Of a DNA stretch of 46,612 bases, positions 31,112 to 38,468 are shown one piece after another. This DNA comes from an uncultured Bacteroidales bacterium. GTDB taxonomy: Bacteria; Bacteroidota; Bacteroidia; Bacteroidales; Bacteroidaceae. The DNA lies in contig CACYXI010000006.1 in assembly GCA_902778265.1 (NCBI GenBank), positions 1-46,612 on the forward strand, written 5' to 3'. The translations under genes and the position numbers were made by a program. The notes beneath the pieces were generated by a model. The model was not told where the DNA came from and did not search any database. It saw nothing but the letters and a program-made list of their open reading frames with translations. Positions within the stretch are counted from its first letter, which is position 1, and each line of letters opens with the position of its first letter.

Positions 31112-31933
31112 ATGATCAAATTAAGTAATGGAATTGAGATACCACAGATTGGAGTCGGTACTTGGACGCTTCGTGGTGAAACAGCTGTGAATAATATCCG
31201 TCTTGCCCTTGAGGTAGGCTTTCGTCATATCGACACCGCTCAGGGCTATGAGAATGAGACGGAGGTTGGACAAGGCATTTATGATAGTTTGATACCACGA
31301 TGCGAGATTTTCCTTACCACGAAGGTCGCAACAAACATAATGCGTGAGGGTAGGGAGGCTGTCAGGAAATCCATAGAGGAAAGTCTTCGGAAACTCAATA
31401 CGAAGTATCTTGATCTTCTGCTTATCCATTGGCCAGTAAAGGATTGTGTCAAGGATACGTGGCAAGTGATGGAGGATTTCGTACGTCAGGGTAAGGTTCG
31501 CTCACTTGGTGTAAGTAATTTCAACCGTCATCATCTTGAGGATTTGCTTTCGTATGCAGAGATTCGTCCTGTTATAAATCAGATTGAGGTACATCCATTC
31601 ATGACTCAGGAAGAAAACATTGCCTATAATCGTGAACTTGGTATTCAGGTGCAGGCTTGGGGACCTTTCGGACAAGGAGATATTGATGTCATTGGGCATC
31701 CTTTGCTTCAGTCGCTTGCCACCAAATACAATAAGACTGCATCGCAGATAGTTCTTCGTTGGATAGTTCAACGTGACCTTATCACTATACCTCGTGCCAA
31801 GCCTAATCACTTTGCCGAAAATCTTGAGGTTATAGAATTTTGCCTTTCTGATGAAGATATGAAGGCTATCAGTAGTCTTAACCAGAATCTTAGATCAAAT
31901 GTTTTGAATGATCCAGAAACATTCCCTTGGTAA
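31112..31933 (+). CDS. Aldo/keto reductase
   Basis: The 273-residue NADP(H)-dependent oxidoreductase is of the AKR superfamily (TIM barrel, AKR5-like). The catalytic tetrad is visible: Asp and Tyr in HIDTAQGYENETEVG, Lys in FLTTKVATN, and His in LDLLLIHWPV. Cofactor-side motifs include LGVSNFNRHHLEDL, VNQIEVHPF, QAWGPFGQG and the IPRAKPNHFAENL stretch. It would reduce aldehydes or ketones, or 2,5-diketo-D-gluconate-like sugars. Substrate cannot be assigned. A -7 box TATTTTTG lies 40 nt upstream. It is followed after 7 nt by the DUF4369/thioredoxin gene, so the two are probably cotranscribed. Confidence 0.95.
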   Translation: MIKLSNGIEIPQIGVGTWTLRGETAVNNIRLALEVGFRHIDTAQGYENETEVGQGIYDSLIPRCEIFLTTKVATNIMREGREAVRKSIEESLRKLNTKYLDLLLIHWPVKDCVKDTWQVMEDFVRQGKVRSLGVSNFNRHHLEDLLSYAEIRPVINQIEVHPFMTQEENIAYNRELGIQVQAWGPFGQGDIDVIGHPLLQSLATKYNKTASQIVLRWIVQRDLITIPRAKPNHFAENLEVIEFCLSDEDMKAISSLNQNLRSNVLNDPETFPW

Positions 31934-31940
31934 AAACGAT

Positions 31941-33140
31941 ATGAGAAAATCAATCCTTATCCTTTTGTCGCTAGTAATAAATATTTTCATAATTGGGCAT
32001 GCACAATCACACAAATTTAATGATCCAAAGGTGAATATTCCTCCAGTTATTGTGGAAGGCAAAGTAGAAGGTGTACCTGATGGAACGATTGTTCAACTAA
32101 GTGTCCGTTTTTACAAATCGGATTCTTATATGGGAAGCCCATCTGATGTAGATACAGTTATTGGCGGGAATTTTCGTATTGTTCATAATCCTGACAGCAT
32201 AACAGAAGAGGAGTTTTGTATAGTAACACCGAATAGACCACTTTTGTATTTTTATGCTACTCCAGGAACTACAACCACAATAAAAGGTAGAGGGATAGAT
32301 TATGAAGCTTGGCACGTTGTGAATGATAATTCCCTGCAAAAGGAAAAAAATGAATATATGTCATATATAGAAGAAAGAATACCCGGTTATTATGAAAAAC
32401 GTAATATGGCATATTTTAATAGTAATTCCGAAGATTATGATGAGATAAAAAGAGAATCTGATAGATTATATTGCCTGTATGTTGAGAATATGTTAAATTT
32501 ACTTGAGACAAAGGAATATAATCCTGTATTTTCAAAAGCTCTTTGGAATGTAGCCGTAATTATTCGTGAATTAAAGTTGGACTCGTTCAGAGATAAAGCC
32601 ATAGCACTATTATCAAAAGTTCCGTTCAATATTTCTGATAGAGATGACGGATGGGTCGTAGAGACAAGGAAACGACTTGAATTGCCAAAGTATATACCTA
32701 TAATGATTGGCGAACAAATGACTGATTTCAAACTTTATGACCATAATGGGGAAGAGCATCATCTAAACGAATTTAATGGTAATGGTAAGTTTCTTTTAAT
32801 AGAGTTTAATTCCAGAACGTGCGTTGGATGTATGGAACACAGACCTATGGATTTTTTGCATGATGTCTATAAGAAGCACTCTGATTGGGTGGATATGCTA
32901 ATGGTGAATTGTGATGATCCGTATTTCTGGGAACTGGAATGTAAGGATGAAAATAAATGGGGCAGAGATCCATGGTATGAATGGAATGACCGTAAAGCTT
33001 GTAAGAACATCATGCAGCGATATGATGTAAATGGTCCTACATATTATTTTATTTCTCCTGATGGGATTGTTCTTGGTAAAAATACAGGAGAGGAAAGTTT
33101 GGCTTCCTCTTTTGAGAAATACTTCAAACTGTATAAATAA
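31941..33140 (+). CDS. Secreted DUF4369-like protein with thioredoxin fold
   Basis: I start at the ATG at 31941 (MRKSILILLSLVINIFIIGH, then AQS), which gives a signal peptide. The frame opens earlier (31908) only by overlapping the aldo/keto reductase. The 399-residue protein has an N-terminal DUF4369-like domain (VIVEGKVEGVPDGTIVQLSV) and a helical spacer (130-230). Its C-terminal thioredoxin domain has the dithiol RTCVGCMEHRP in a strand FLLIEFNS, and GPTYYFISPDGIVLG as the cis-Pro region. It is probably a membrane-proximal thiol-disulphide exchange protein. The reading frame is AT-richer than that of the upstream reductase, hinting at a different history. Confidence 0.85.
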   Translation: MRKSILILLSLVINIFIIGHAQSHKFNDPKVNIPPVIVEGKVEGVPDGTIVQLSVRFYKSDSYMGSPSDVDTVIGGNFRIVHNPDSITEEEFCIVTPNRPLLYFYATPGTTTTIKGRGIDYEAWHVVNDNSLQKEKNEYMSYIEERIPGYYEKRNMAYFNSNSEDYDEIKRESDRLYCLYVENMLNLLETKEYNPVFSKALWNVAVIIRELKLDSFRDKAIALLSKVPFNISDRDDGWVVETRKRLELPKYIPIMIGEQMTDFKLYDHNGEEHHLNEFNGNGKFLLIEFNSRTCVGCMEHRPMDFLHDVYKKHSDWVDMLMVNCDDPYFWELECKDENKWGRDPWYEWNDRKACKNIMQRYDVNGPTYYFISPDGIVLGKNTGEESLASSFEKYFKLYK

Positions 33141-33240
33141 GTATATCGGAGTCTGACAAATATATATCTGGAATTGTCTATACCTACAGGTATCTGCATT
33201 CTGTTTGGGATATGGAAAGGATTGGCATGTGTAATTAATT

Positions 33241-33311
33241 TTTTGAGGTTATAAGGTTTTACGGTCTAAATGCTATAATTGAAGCTGACCTTTAACCTTA
33301 TAACCTCAAAA
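33241..33311. repeat. 18-bp perfect inverted repeat between convergent genes
   Basis: TTTTGAGGTTATAAGGTT (33241-33258) is inverted at 33294-33311. It lies between the 3' ends of two convergent genes and may terminate both. Confidence 0.8.
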
Positions 33312-33327
33312 CCTTAAAATTCTACCC

Positions 33328-33552
33328 TTAACAAGTTGAAGGCTTTGTGAGTTCTCCGGCAACAATCTCGCCACAATGCTTCTCGCTGAATTCACGATTA
33401 ATGTCTGCAAGTTCCTTGAGACCAAGAATATAATCGTCGTAGATGTCTGATAGATCATTGTCGTCACAATCACCGGCACTAAAGCTTAGTGCATTCTGCA
33501 CGATCTCCTTACGCTCTTCAAGAGTCGTGTCCTTAATAAGTAAACTCTTCAT
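33328..33552 (-). CDS. Small conserved cytoplasmic protein
   Basis: The 74-residue protein has the pattern IKDTTLEERKEIVQNAL, then SDIYDDYILGLKELADINRE. I recall this from short uncharacterised proteins of gut Firmicutes and Bacteroidetes, where it is usually written as a hypothetical. It has Cys29, Cys60 and a terminal Cys74, and a helical central part. No signal or membrane segment. It lies 31 nt downstream of the PH-domain gene on the same strand, so a shared transcript is likely. Confidence 0.7.
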   Translation of the reverse strand: MKSLLIKDTTLEERKEIVQNALSFSAGDCDDNDLSDIYDDYILGLKELADINREFSEKHCGEIVAGELTKPSTC

Positions 33553-33583
33553 ACTTTACACTTTCTACTTTTTACATTCTACT

Positions 33584-33994
33584 TTACTCTTTACTCTCTC
33601 TTCTCTTATTAATCTCATTGATGAAATCTTCCTGATTACGAGGAGAGATATACACCACGTCGTATTTATTATAGTGAATGGCAAGTCTTTTTAGTGAACC
33701 TGCAGGTGAGCTTAAAAGGCATCTGCTTGGCTCCATCTTCTTGATGCTTTCAATCTTAATATCTGTGTGCATCCAGAAGAAGGTGTATATTCTTAGCGTA
33801 TCATTATCAATTACATATTTTATGCTGAAAATACTTGCAATAATAATAGCAATAGTCAAAAGCACAAAAGACACAACTGTTATTTGTGCGGGTGTTGGGG
33901 CTTGACTCAAAGGAACAAGACAAATTGCAGGAATAATCACAAGAATACACATAATCAATATGCTGATTCTCGTTTTGTAGGTCTTTGTTTGCAT
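33584..33994 (-). CDS. Membrane-anchored bacterial PH-domain protein
   Basis: The 136-residue protein has two N-terminal transmembrane helices (ISILIMCILVIIPAICLVPL and ITVVSFVLLTIAIIIASIFS). A PH-like domain follows: KYVIDNDTLRIYTFFWMHTD, IKIESIKKMEPSR, RLAIHYNKYDVVYISPRNQE and FINEINKR. Similar small proteins are common in Bacteroidetes and their role is unknown. The last codons (ESKE) and stop are provided by GAGTAAAGAG repeat words, so the C-terminus is repeat-derived. A 34000-34130 AT-rich gap lies upstream, with the orphan + strand transcript beyond it. Confidence 0.75.
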   Translation of the reverse strand: MQTKTYKTRISILIMCILVIIPAICLVPLSQAPTPAQITVVSFVLLTIAIIIASIFSIKYVIDNDTLRIYTFFWMHTDIKIESIKKMEPSRCLLSSPAGSLKRLAIHYNKYDVVYISPRNQEDFINEINKRRESKE

Positions 33995-34130
33995 ATAAAT
34001 TATTTTTTGTTTATTATTATTTTAATTCGTAAAAATACATAATTTTCTTTTCTGTTTTTCCGTAATAAAAATGCAAAAAAAATCAATAATCGTTTTAACT
34101 GAAAAAAAAACGAAAATTTCTTTATTTTTG

Positions 34131-34162
34131 TTTGGAGGTTTCATATATTTTCCGTATCTTTG
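34131..34162 (+). promoter_or_regulatory. Orphan promoter, perfect consensus
   Basis: TTTG (34131-34134), a 20-bp spacer and TATCTTTG (34155-34162) match the Bacteroidetes consensus. It is immediately followed by a terminator-bounded transcript and not by a gene on this strand. Confidence 0.85.
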
Positions 34163-34167
34163 CATCG

Positions 34168-34237
34168 TGTTTTTCATGGTATTAGATTATTAAGGTTATA
34201 GCCCCCTACCACCTGTGAAGGCAGTAGGGGATTTTTT
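34168..34237 (+). ncRNA. Candidate small RNA, about 70 nt
   Basis: The predicted transcript ends at an intrinsic terminator: CCCCTAC (34203-34209) pairs with GTAGGGG (34224-34230), and an inner CCT/AGG pairing is capped by a GTGA tetraloop. ATTTTTT then follows. The 5' half (TTTTTCATGGTATTAGATTA) is single-stranded and AT-rich. It is convergent with the plsC gene, whose stop lies 5 nt beyond the terminator. Confidence 0.68.
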
Positions 34238-34241
34238 ATGC

Positions 34242-35003
34242 CTATTGGTCTGGGTTCTCAACGAATCCCTGATACTGTGGTACGAGAGACTTCTGAATTT
34301 CCTCATAACTTTGCTCCATAAGCATCTTCACATTCTCTGGTCCTTTACCTATTGGGTATATTGGCTTATGGATAGTGAGGGTGAGCTGATAGCGATTAAC
34401 GAATCCCATATCCTTCTGACGTGGCTTTACGTTAAAGCTGCCGTTTATAGTCAATGGAACGACAGGCAACTGAAGCTCGTCGGCAAGAAGGAAACCGCCT
34501 CGCTTGAAGCTTCCCATGTGACCGGTAAAGGTGCGTGCGCCTTCAGGGAACAGAACAACCGACATACCATGCTTGAGAAATTCGCGAGCCGTGTCGTATG
34601 TCTCCTTAATCTTTCGTGGAGAACGCTTGTCAACAGGTATATGGCGACAAGCTTTACAACTTGTTCCGAGGAATGGAATACGGAATAGTTGGTATTTCAT
34701 CAGCCATTTGAAATTCTTGTTCAGATAGCCATAGATAAGGAAGATATCAAAAGCCCCCTGATGGTTACTTACGAATACATAGCTGTCATTATCATTTATG
34801 TTCTCGCGACCTTCAACCTTTATAGGAAGCAATAGCGATCTCACAATAATCTTACTCCATAGCCTTCCTGGATAGTAAGCCCAGTAGTTGGCATCACCGA
34901 ATTTTGTGCCGAGAACGATGAATATCGTGCATATTATGAGCGATATGACTATCACTGGAATGCAGAATACAATTTGGTATATGTTATATAATATCTTGAT
35001 CAT
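34242..35003 (-). CDS. plsC: 1-acyl-sn-glycerol-3-phosphate acyltransferase
   Basis: The 253-residue membrane protein acylates lysophosphatidate to phosphatidate. It opens with a hydrophobic anchor (IYQIVFCIPVIVISLIICTI), and then shows the four PlsC/LPLAT motifs: NHQGAFD (the HX4D catalytic motif), RIPFLGTSCKACRHIPVDKRS, VVLFPEGARTFTG and LPVVPLTINGS. Length and order fit. Its start is 6 nt after the pyrC stop, so it is translated from the same transcript. Confidence 0.92.
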   Translation of the reverse strand: MIKILYNIYQIVFCIPVIVISLIICTIFIVLGTKFGDANYWAYYPGRLWSKIIVRSLLLPIKVEGRENINDNDSYVFVSNHQGAFDIFLIYGYLNKNFKWLMKYQLFRIPFLGTSCKACRHIPVDKRSPRKIKETYDTAREFLKHGMSVVLFPEGARTFTGHMGSFKRGGFLLADELQLPVVPLTINGSFNVKPRQKDMGFVNRYQLTLTIHKPIYPIGKGPENVKMLMEQSYEEIQKSLVPQYQGFVENPDQ

Positions 35004-35009
35004 TTTGTT

Positions 35010-36374
35010 TTAGTGTTTAAATTTGATTTGTTCGCCTTTTGAGTTTTCTGATAGAATGCAGTTGCGAAGCACGAAGTTTCCGTTACAAATCGTGTCGCGA
35101 ACCTGCCAGTTGAATGTCCTGCCCTCCATAGGGCTCCATCCGCATTTGCTCTTTATGCACTCCTTTGTCACAGTCCAAGGTGATTGCGGCTTAACGATTG
35201 TGATATCTGCCTTATAGCCTTTACGGATGAATCCACGCTCTGTTATTCCGAACAGTCTTGCAGGATTGTGTGCCATGAGCGTTACAAGTCTCTCTATTGT
35301 GAGAACACCCTCATCCACAAGACTCAGCATCGTTGGCAAAGAGAACTGTAGCATAGGCATTCCTGACATTGCCTTTGCCGCGCCACCTTGTTTCTCCTCT
35401 ATGCAATGAGGGGCATGGTCTGTGCCAATGGTTGAAATCTGACCGTTCATCAATCCCTTGCGGAGTGCTTCCTTGTCCGACGGTTTCTTGATGGCTGGAT
35501 TGCATTTGATACGTGCATCAAGCGTGCGGTAGTCATTGTTGTCGAACATAAGATGTGCTACGGTTGCCTCTGCCGTAATCTGTGGCAGACTATCATCTGG
35601 GGTAGGGGAGAAGAGAGCATTGAGCTCTGCCTCTGTGCTTATATGAGCTATATGAAGCTTTGCACCAGTTTGACGTGCAAGCGATGCCGCGAGGCATGAA
35701 GATTCCATGCAGGCTTCTTCTGAACGTATGATAGGATGGAACATCACATCAGGATCATCACCCATCTGTTCCTTTATCTTCTTCATGTTGGCGTTGATGA
35801 TCTCGGTATCCTCGCAATGCGCCATAACCACAAGACCATTTTTTGCAGCCGACTGGAAAATCTTTATCAGCGAGCCATATTTATCTACGAGCATATTGCC
35901 GGTAGAAGATCCCATGAATAGTTTTATGCCTGGAATCTCACTTGCATCCATGCTCTCAAGGAACTCGATATTGTCGTTGGTAGCACCAGGGAAGAAAGCC
36001 CAGTTCACCAAGCTCTTCTCCCTTGCCAGTTCCTGTTTCTCGCGCAGAGCCTCAAGGGTTGTGGTCTGCGGATTCGTGTTTGGCATGTCGAAATATGAAG
36101 TAACACCACCAAAGGCAGCGGCTCTTGACTCAGATGCGATGTCTGCCTTGTGTGTCAATCCAGGTTCACGAAAATGCACGTGAGTATCTATGATACCAGG
36201 AAGAACATAGCATCCGCTGGCATCTATTATCTCATAGTCATGATACTTGTCGGCATCAAATTCACGGTCATTTGTATCAATCTCGTCAATGAGGCCATCA
36301 GTAACGACAAGAGAGCCGACAATCTGCCGACCCTCATTGACTATATTTCCATTCTTTATTATTAAGTTTCTCAT
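35010..36374 (-). CDS. pyrC: Dihydroorotase (type I)
   Basis: The 454-residue amidohydrolase interconverts carbamoyl aspartate and dihydroorotate in pyrimidine synthesis. The metal ligands are visible: DTHVHFREPG (first two His), VMAHCEDTEI, the later KLHIAHISTEAE, and the aspartate in GTDHAPHCIEEK. RLFGITERGFIRKGYKADIT closes the barrel family. Length matches the ATCase-independent or PyrC class I form. It lies 8 nt downstream of the DUF4369 lipoprotein gene and 6 nt upstream of plsC, making a three-gene operon with the promoter at 37206-37213. Confidence 0.95.
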   Translation of the reverse strand: MRNLIIKNGNIVNEGRQIVGSLVVTDGLIDEIDTNDREFDADKYHDYEIIDASGCYVLPGIIDTHVHFREPGLTHKADIASESRAAAFGGVTSYFDMPNTNPQTTTLEALREKQELAREKSLVNWAFFPGATNDNIEFLESMDASEIPGIKLFMGSSTGNMLVDKYGSLIKIFQSAAKNGLVVMAHCEDTEIINANMKKIKEQMGDDPDVMFHPIIRSEEACMESSCLAASLARQTGAKLHIAHISTEAELNALFSPTPDDSLPQITAEATVAHLMFDNNDYRTLDARIKCNPAIKKPSDKEALRKGLMNGQISTIGTDHAPHCIEEKQGGAAKAMSGMPMLQFSLPTMLSLVDEGVLTIERLVTLMAHNPARLFGITERGFIRKGYKADITIVKPQSPWTVTKECIKSKCGWSPMEGRTFNWQVRDTICNGNFVLRNCILSENSKGEQIKFKH

Positions 36375-36382
36375 TACCAGTT

Positions 36383-37165
36383 TTATTTCTTTGGATTAGC
36401 CATCTCGTTAGGTGTTGGCGGTGTCTCAACCTTTCCGTCGGCAGGAGCCTCTGGAACTGCTGGTGTAGGATCGTCCATACCCACGCTTACGGCTTGGTTG
36501 TGGTTGGCTGCATCCATGAAATCCTTTACGTAGCGGTCATTCTTGAATGTATCGGTAGCCTTCAGCATCAATGCATCAATCCATGCGTTGGTCATAGGAA
36601 TCTCCGTATCAGTAGCCATACGGAACACGAAAGGACCAAGCACGTTATCGAAGTTCTGCTCAATGAATGAGGTGATAAGCTTGTCCGACTCATCCGTGAG
36701 TGCTATCTGTTTCTTTTGCAGTTCACGATACACCTTGCTCATATCCTCACCATTCATCATTGCCTGTGCCTCCTGATGTGAAAGGTCTGCAAGCTGACTT
36801 GTAATCTGATTGTATTTCTCTATGAAGTCGGTGAGCTTATCGTTAAGGAGCGTGCCTGTGCAAGTCTGTTTTGCTGTATTGAATTTTATGGTGATGTCAC
36901 CCTCCTCAAGCACTACAGGCATCACGCCCTCGTTATTGATGAAGAGAGTTCCCACCTTTATTGTATCGATATTTCCTCTGAACTCGAACTTTCCGTGAAC
37001 AACATCGCATGAGTCGATGTTCTTCAGTTCGTTGCCCTCCAATGCTTTGATATACATCATGTGTCCGTCCAGATTCTGGACATCAGAAGTGCCCTGAATG
37101 TTGTACGAACTTGAGCATGAAGCCAAAGCGGCGGCAGCACAGAGAAAGTAGAATATATTCTTCAT
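36383..37165 (-). CDS. DUF4369-domain lipoprotein
   Basis: The 260-residue protein begins MKNIFYFLCAAAALASCSSS, with a lipobox (LASC) for acylation. Residues about 20-115 match DUF4369: YNIQGTSDVQNLDGHMMYIK, CDVVHGKFEFRGNIDTIKVG, FINNEGVMPVVLEEGDITIK. The rest is helical and Glu/Gln-rich, ending in a Pro-rich disordered tail (PTPAVPEAPADGKVETPPTP). Unlike many relatives it has no thioredoxin domain. Probably an outer-membrane-anchored periplasmic protein. It is the first gene of the operon with pyrC and plsC, an unexplained grouping. Confidence 0.85.
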   Translation of the reverse strand: MKNIFYFLCAAAALASCSSSYNIQGTSDVQNLDGHMMYIKALEGNELKNIDSCDVVHGKFEFRGNIDTIKVGTLFINNEGVMPVVLEEGDITIKFNTAKQTCTGTLLNDKLTDFIEKYNQITSQLADLSHQEAQAMMNGEDMSKVYRELQKKQIALTDESDKLITSFIEQNFDNVLGPFVFRMATDTEIPMTNAWIDALMLKATDTFKNDRYVKDFMDAANHNQAVSVGMDDPTPAVPEAPADGKVETPPTPNEMANPKK

Positions 37166-37205
37166 ATTTTGATTATAAATATCAATGATGCTTTCTTTTT
37201 AACTA

Positions 37206-37213
37206 CAAAGTTA
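37206..37213 (-). promoter_or_regulatory. -7 box of the DUF4369-pyrC-plsC operon
   Basis: TAACTTTG on the minus strand lies about 40 nt before the ATG. No clear -33 box is seen at the normal distance. Confidence 0.55.
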
Positions 37214-37335
37214 ATTAATAATGTAGTAATACGGAAATATTTTCAAGCAATTTAAAACAAATACGATATTATTATGATTTATTTAGAAAGTGACACCTTA
37301 TTTTATATGCTTTGTAAACATAATGAGCACAAATG

Positions 37336-37785
37336 TCATTCTTCGTTAACATTTGTTTTATCTTCCTCCTTCTTTATCACATACGCAATACGGTGTGTGG
37401 TGTAGATCTCGAGCACGGCACCAATAAGGAGTGCCACTACCCAGTTGTTGTGAACCACATGTATGTACGTATTATATCCTTCCATGGTATTGGCAACGTA
37501 TGGGAAGAAGAACCGATACACATTCTCGAGCATTAGCAGTCCGGAGATGATAAAGGCAATATCTGCAAGCACCATAATGTGGCGGAGTCGCTTTAGTGTG
37601 ATGTTGTTGCCGTCGTATGTCTGGCTCATCTGCATGAGTGCAAATGATATCGTTCCTACGGCAAATACTATTGACGTTGCCTTTGGCATGATGCCGAATA
37701 CCACGCATCCAACACCTGCCACCATCATTATTGCGCCAATTAGAAGTATGTAGTTCTGTATAGTGTTAAGTTGTCTCAAGTTCAA
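37336..37785 (-). CDS. Small four-helix membrane protein
   Basis: I do not recognise a family. The 149-residue protein shows four hydrophobic helices: IQNYILLIGAIMMVAGVGCV, ATSIVFAVGTISFALMQMSQ, LRHIMVLADIAFIISGLLML and NWVVALLIGAVLEIYTTHRI. The loop IPEA-like YVANTMEGYNTYIHVVHNNW precedes the last one, and a charged C-terminus follows (VIKKEEDKTNVNEE). No catalytic residues stand out. It lies 61 nt downstream of the FtsB-like gene, across an AT-rich repeat (37795-37855), so they may share a transcript. Confidence 0.7.
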   Translation of the reverse strand: MNLRQLNTIQNYILLIGAIMMVAGVGCVVFGIMPKATSIVFAVGTISFALMQMSQTYDGNNITLKRLRHIMVLADIAFIISGLLMLENVYRFFFPYVANTMEGYNTYIHVVHNNWVVALLIGAVLEIYTTHRIAYVIKKEEDKTNVNEE

Positions 37786-37846
37786 AATGTTTTTAAGTGA
37801 AAAATGGAAAAATAATTTTCAATTGTCAATTTTCCATTTTCAATTT

Positions 37847-38164
37847 TTAATTGTCATTCGGCTTTGGGTCTGTACTCATAATAAAGATGTCTTCATTCGG
37901 ACGCTTCATAAGGTAGCGTTCGCGAGCTATGCGTTCAGCACCCTTGGGATCATTCATCAGAATGTGGAGACGTATGGAATCATTATCAAACTGCTTTTGG
38001 TAGTCATCTATTTGTGCCTGAAGTTCCTGTATCCTAATCTGATATAGAGCAAGGCTGCGGAAACTGTTCTCGTCAACGATGCCGACGAGGAGAATTCCCA
38101 CTATCAGAGTGATAAGGTACTTGTGGCGACCCAGATAGCCCCAAATGGTGTTTATTTTGCCCAT
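37847..38164 (-). CDS. FtsB/DivIC-like septum formation protein
   Basis: The 105-residue protein has a short cytoplasmic start, one transmembrane helix (YLITLIVGILLVGIV), and a periplasmic coiled coil (LYQIRIQELQAQIDDYQKQF) followed by ERIARERYLMKRPNEDIFIM. This is the standard layout and C-terminal motif of DivIC/FtsB, which forms a complex with FtsL and FtsQ at the division site. The stop codon is formed by CAATTAAAAATTG repeat DNA. It has its own promoter at 38183-38190. Confidence 0.9.
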   Translation of the reverse strand: MGKINTIWGYLGRHKYLITLIVGILLVGIVDENSFRSLALYQIRIQELQAQIDDYQKQFDNDSIRLHILMNDPKGAERIARERYLMKRPNEDIFIMSTDPKPNDN

Positions 38165-38182
38165 AATGTCTCAAATTTTCTG

Positions 38183-38190
38183 CAAAGGTA
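38183..38190 (-). promoter_or_regulatory. -7 box of the FtsB-like gene
   Basis: TACCTTTG on the minus strand lies 19 nt upstream of the start codon. Confidence 0.6.
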
Positions 38191-38412
38191 ATTTTTTTCA
38201 TCCATTCAAGCAAATATATTTGAGAGAATTTTATCTTAATTAACGTGAAACGTATGTCACGTTAAATTTTCTTTAGCACTTGTAATGACCTTTCACTCCA
38301 CCTACATTCTTGGTAGAGGTAAATACCATTAAAATACCATAAACTATGGTGTTTTTTATGTCGGATTACGTTAATTCTCCCGAAAATTTACTCTCGTTAC
38401 AAGAATTTTTTA

Positions 38413-38420
38413 TATCTTTG
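38413..38420 (+). promoter_or_regulatory. -7 box of dnaX
   Basis: TATCTTTG fits the consensus. The leader to the start codon contains GTAATTTGTAATTAGTAATT repeat words. Between 38191 and 38412 only short AT-rich inverted words (for example AACGTGAAACGTATGTCACG) were seen. Confidence 0.55.
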
Positions 38421-38468
38421 CATTCGTTGTGAAAATTCGTAATTTGTAATTAGTAATTCGTAATCGTT

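Noticed and set aside
31908-31940. Upstream start of the DUF4369/thioredoxin gene
   Set aside because: It would overlap the aldo/keto reductase and destroy the signal peptide at MRKSILILL.
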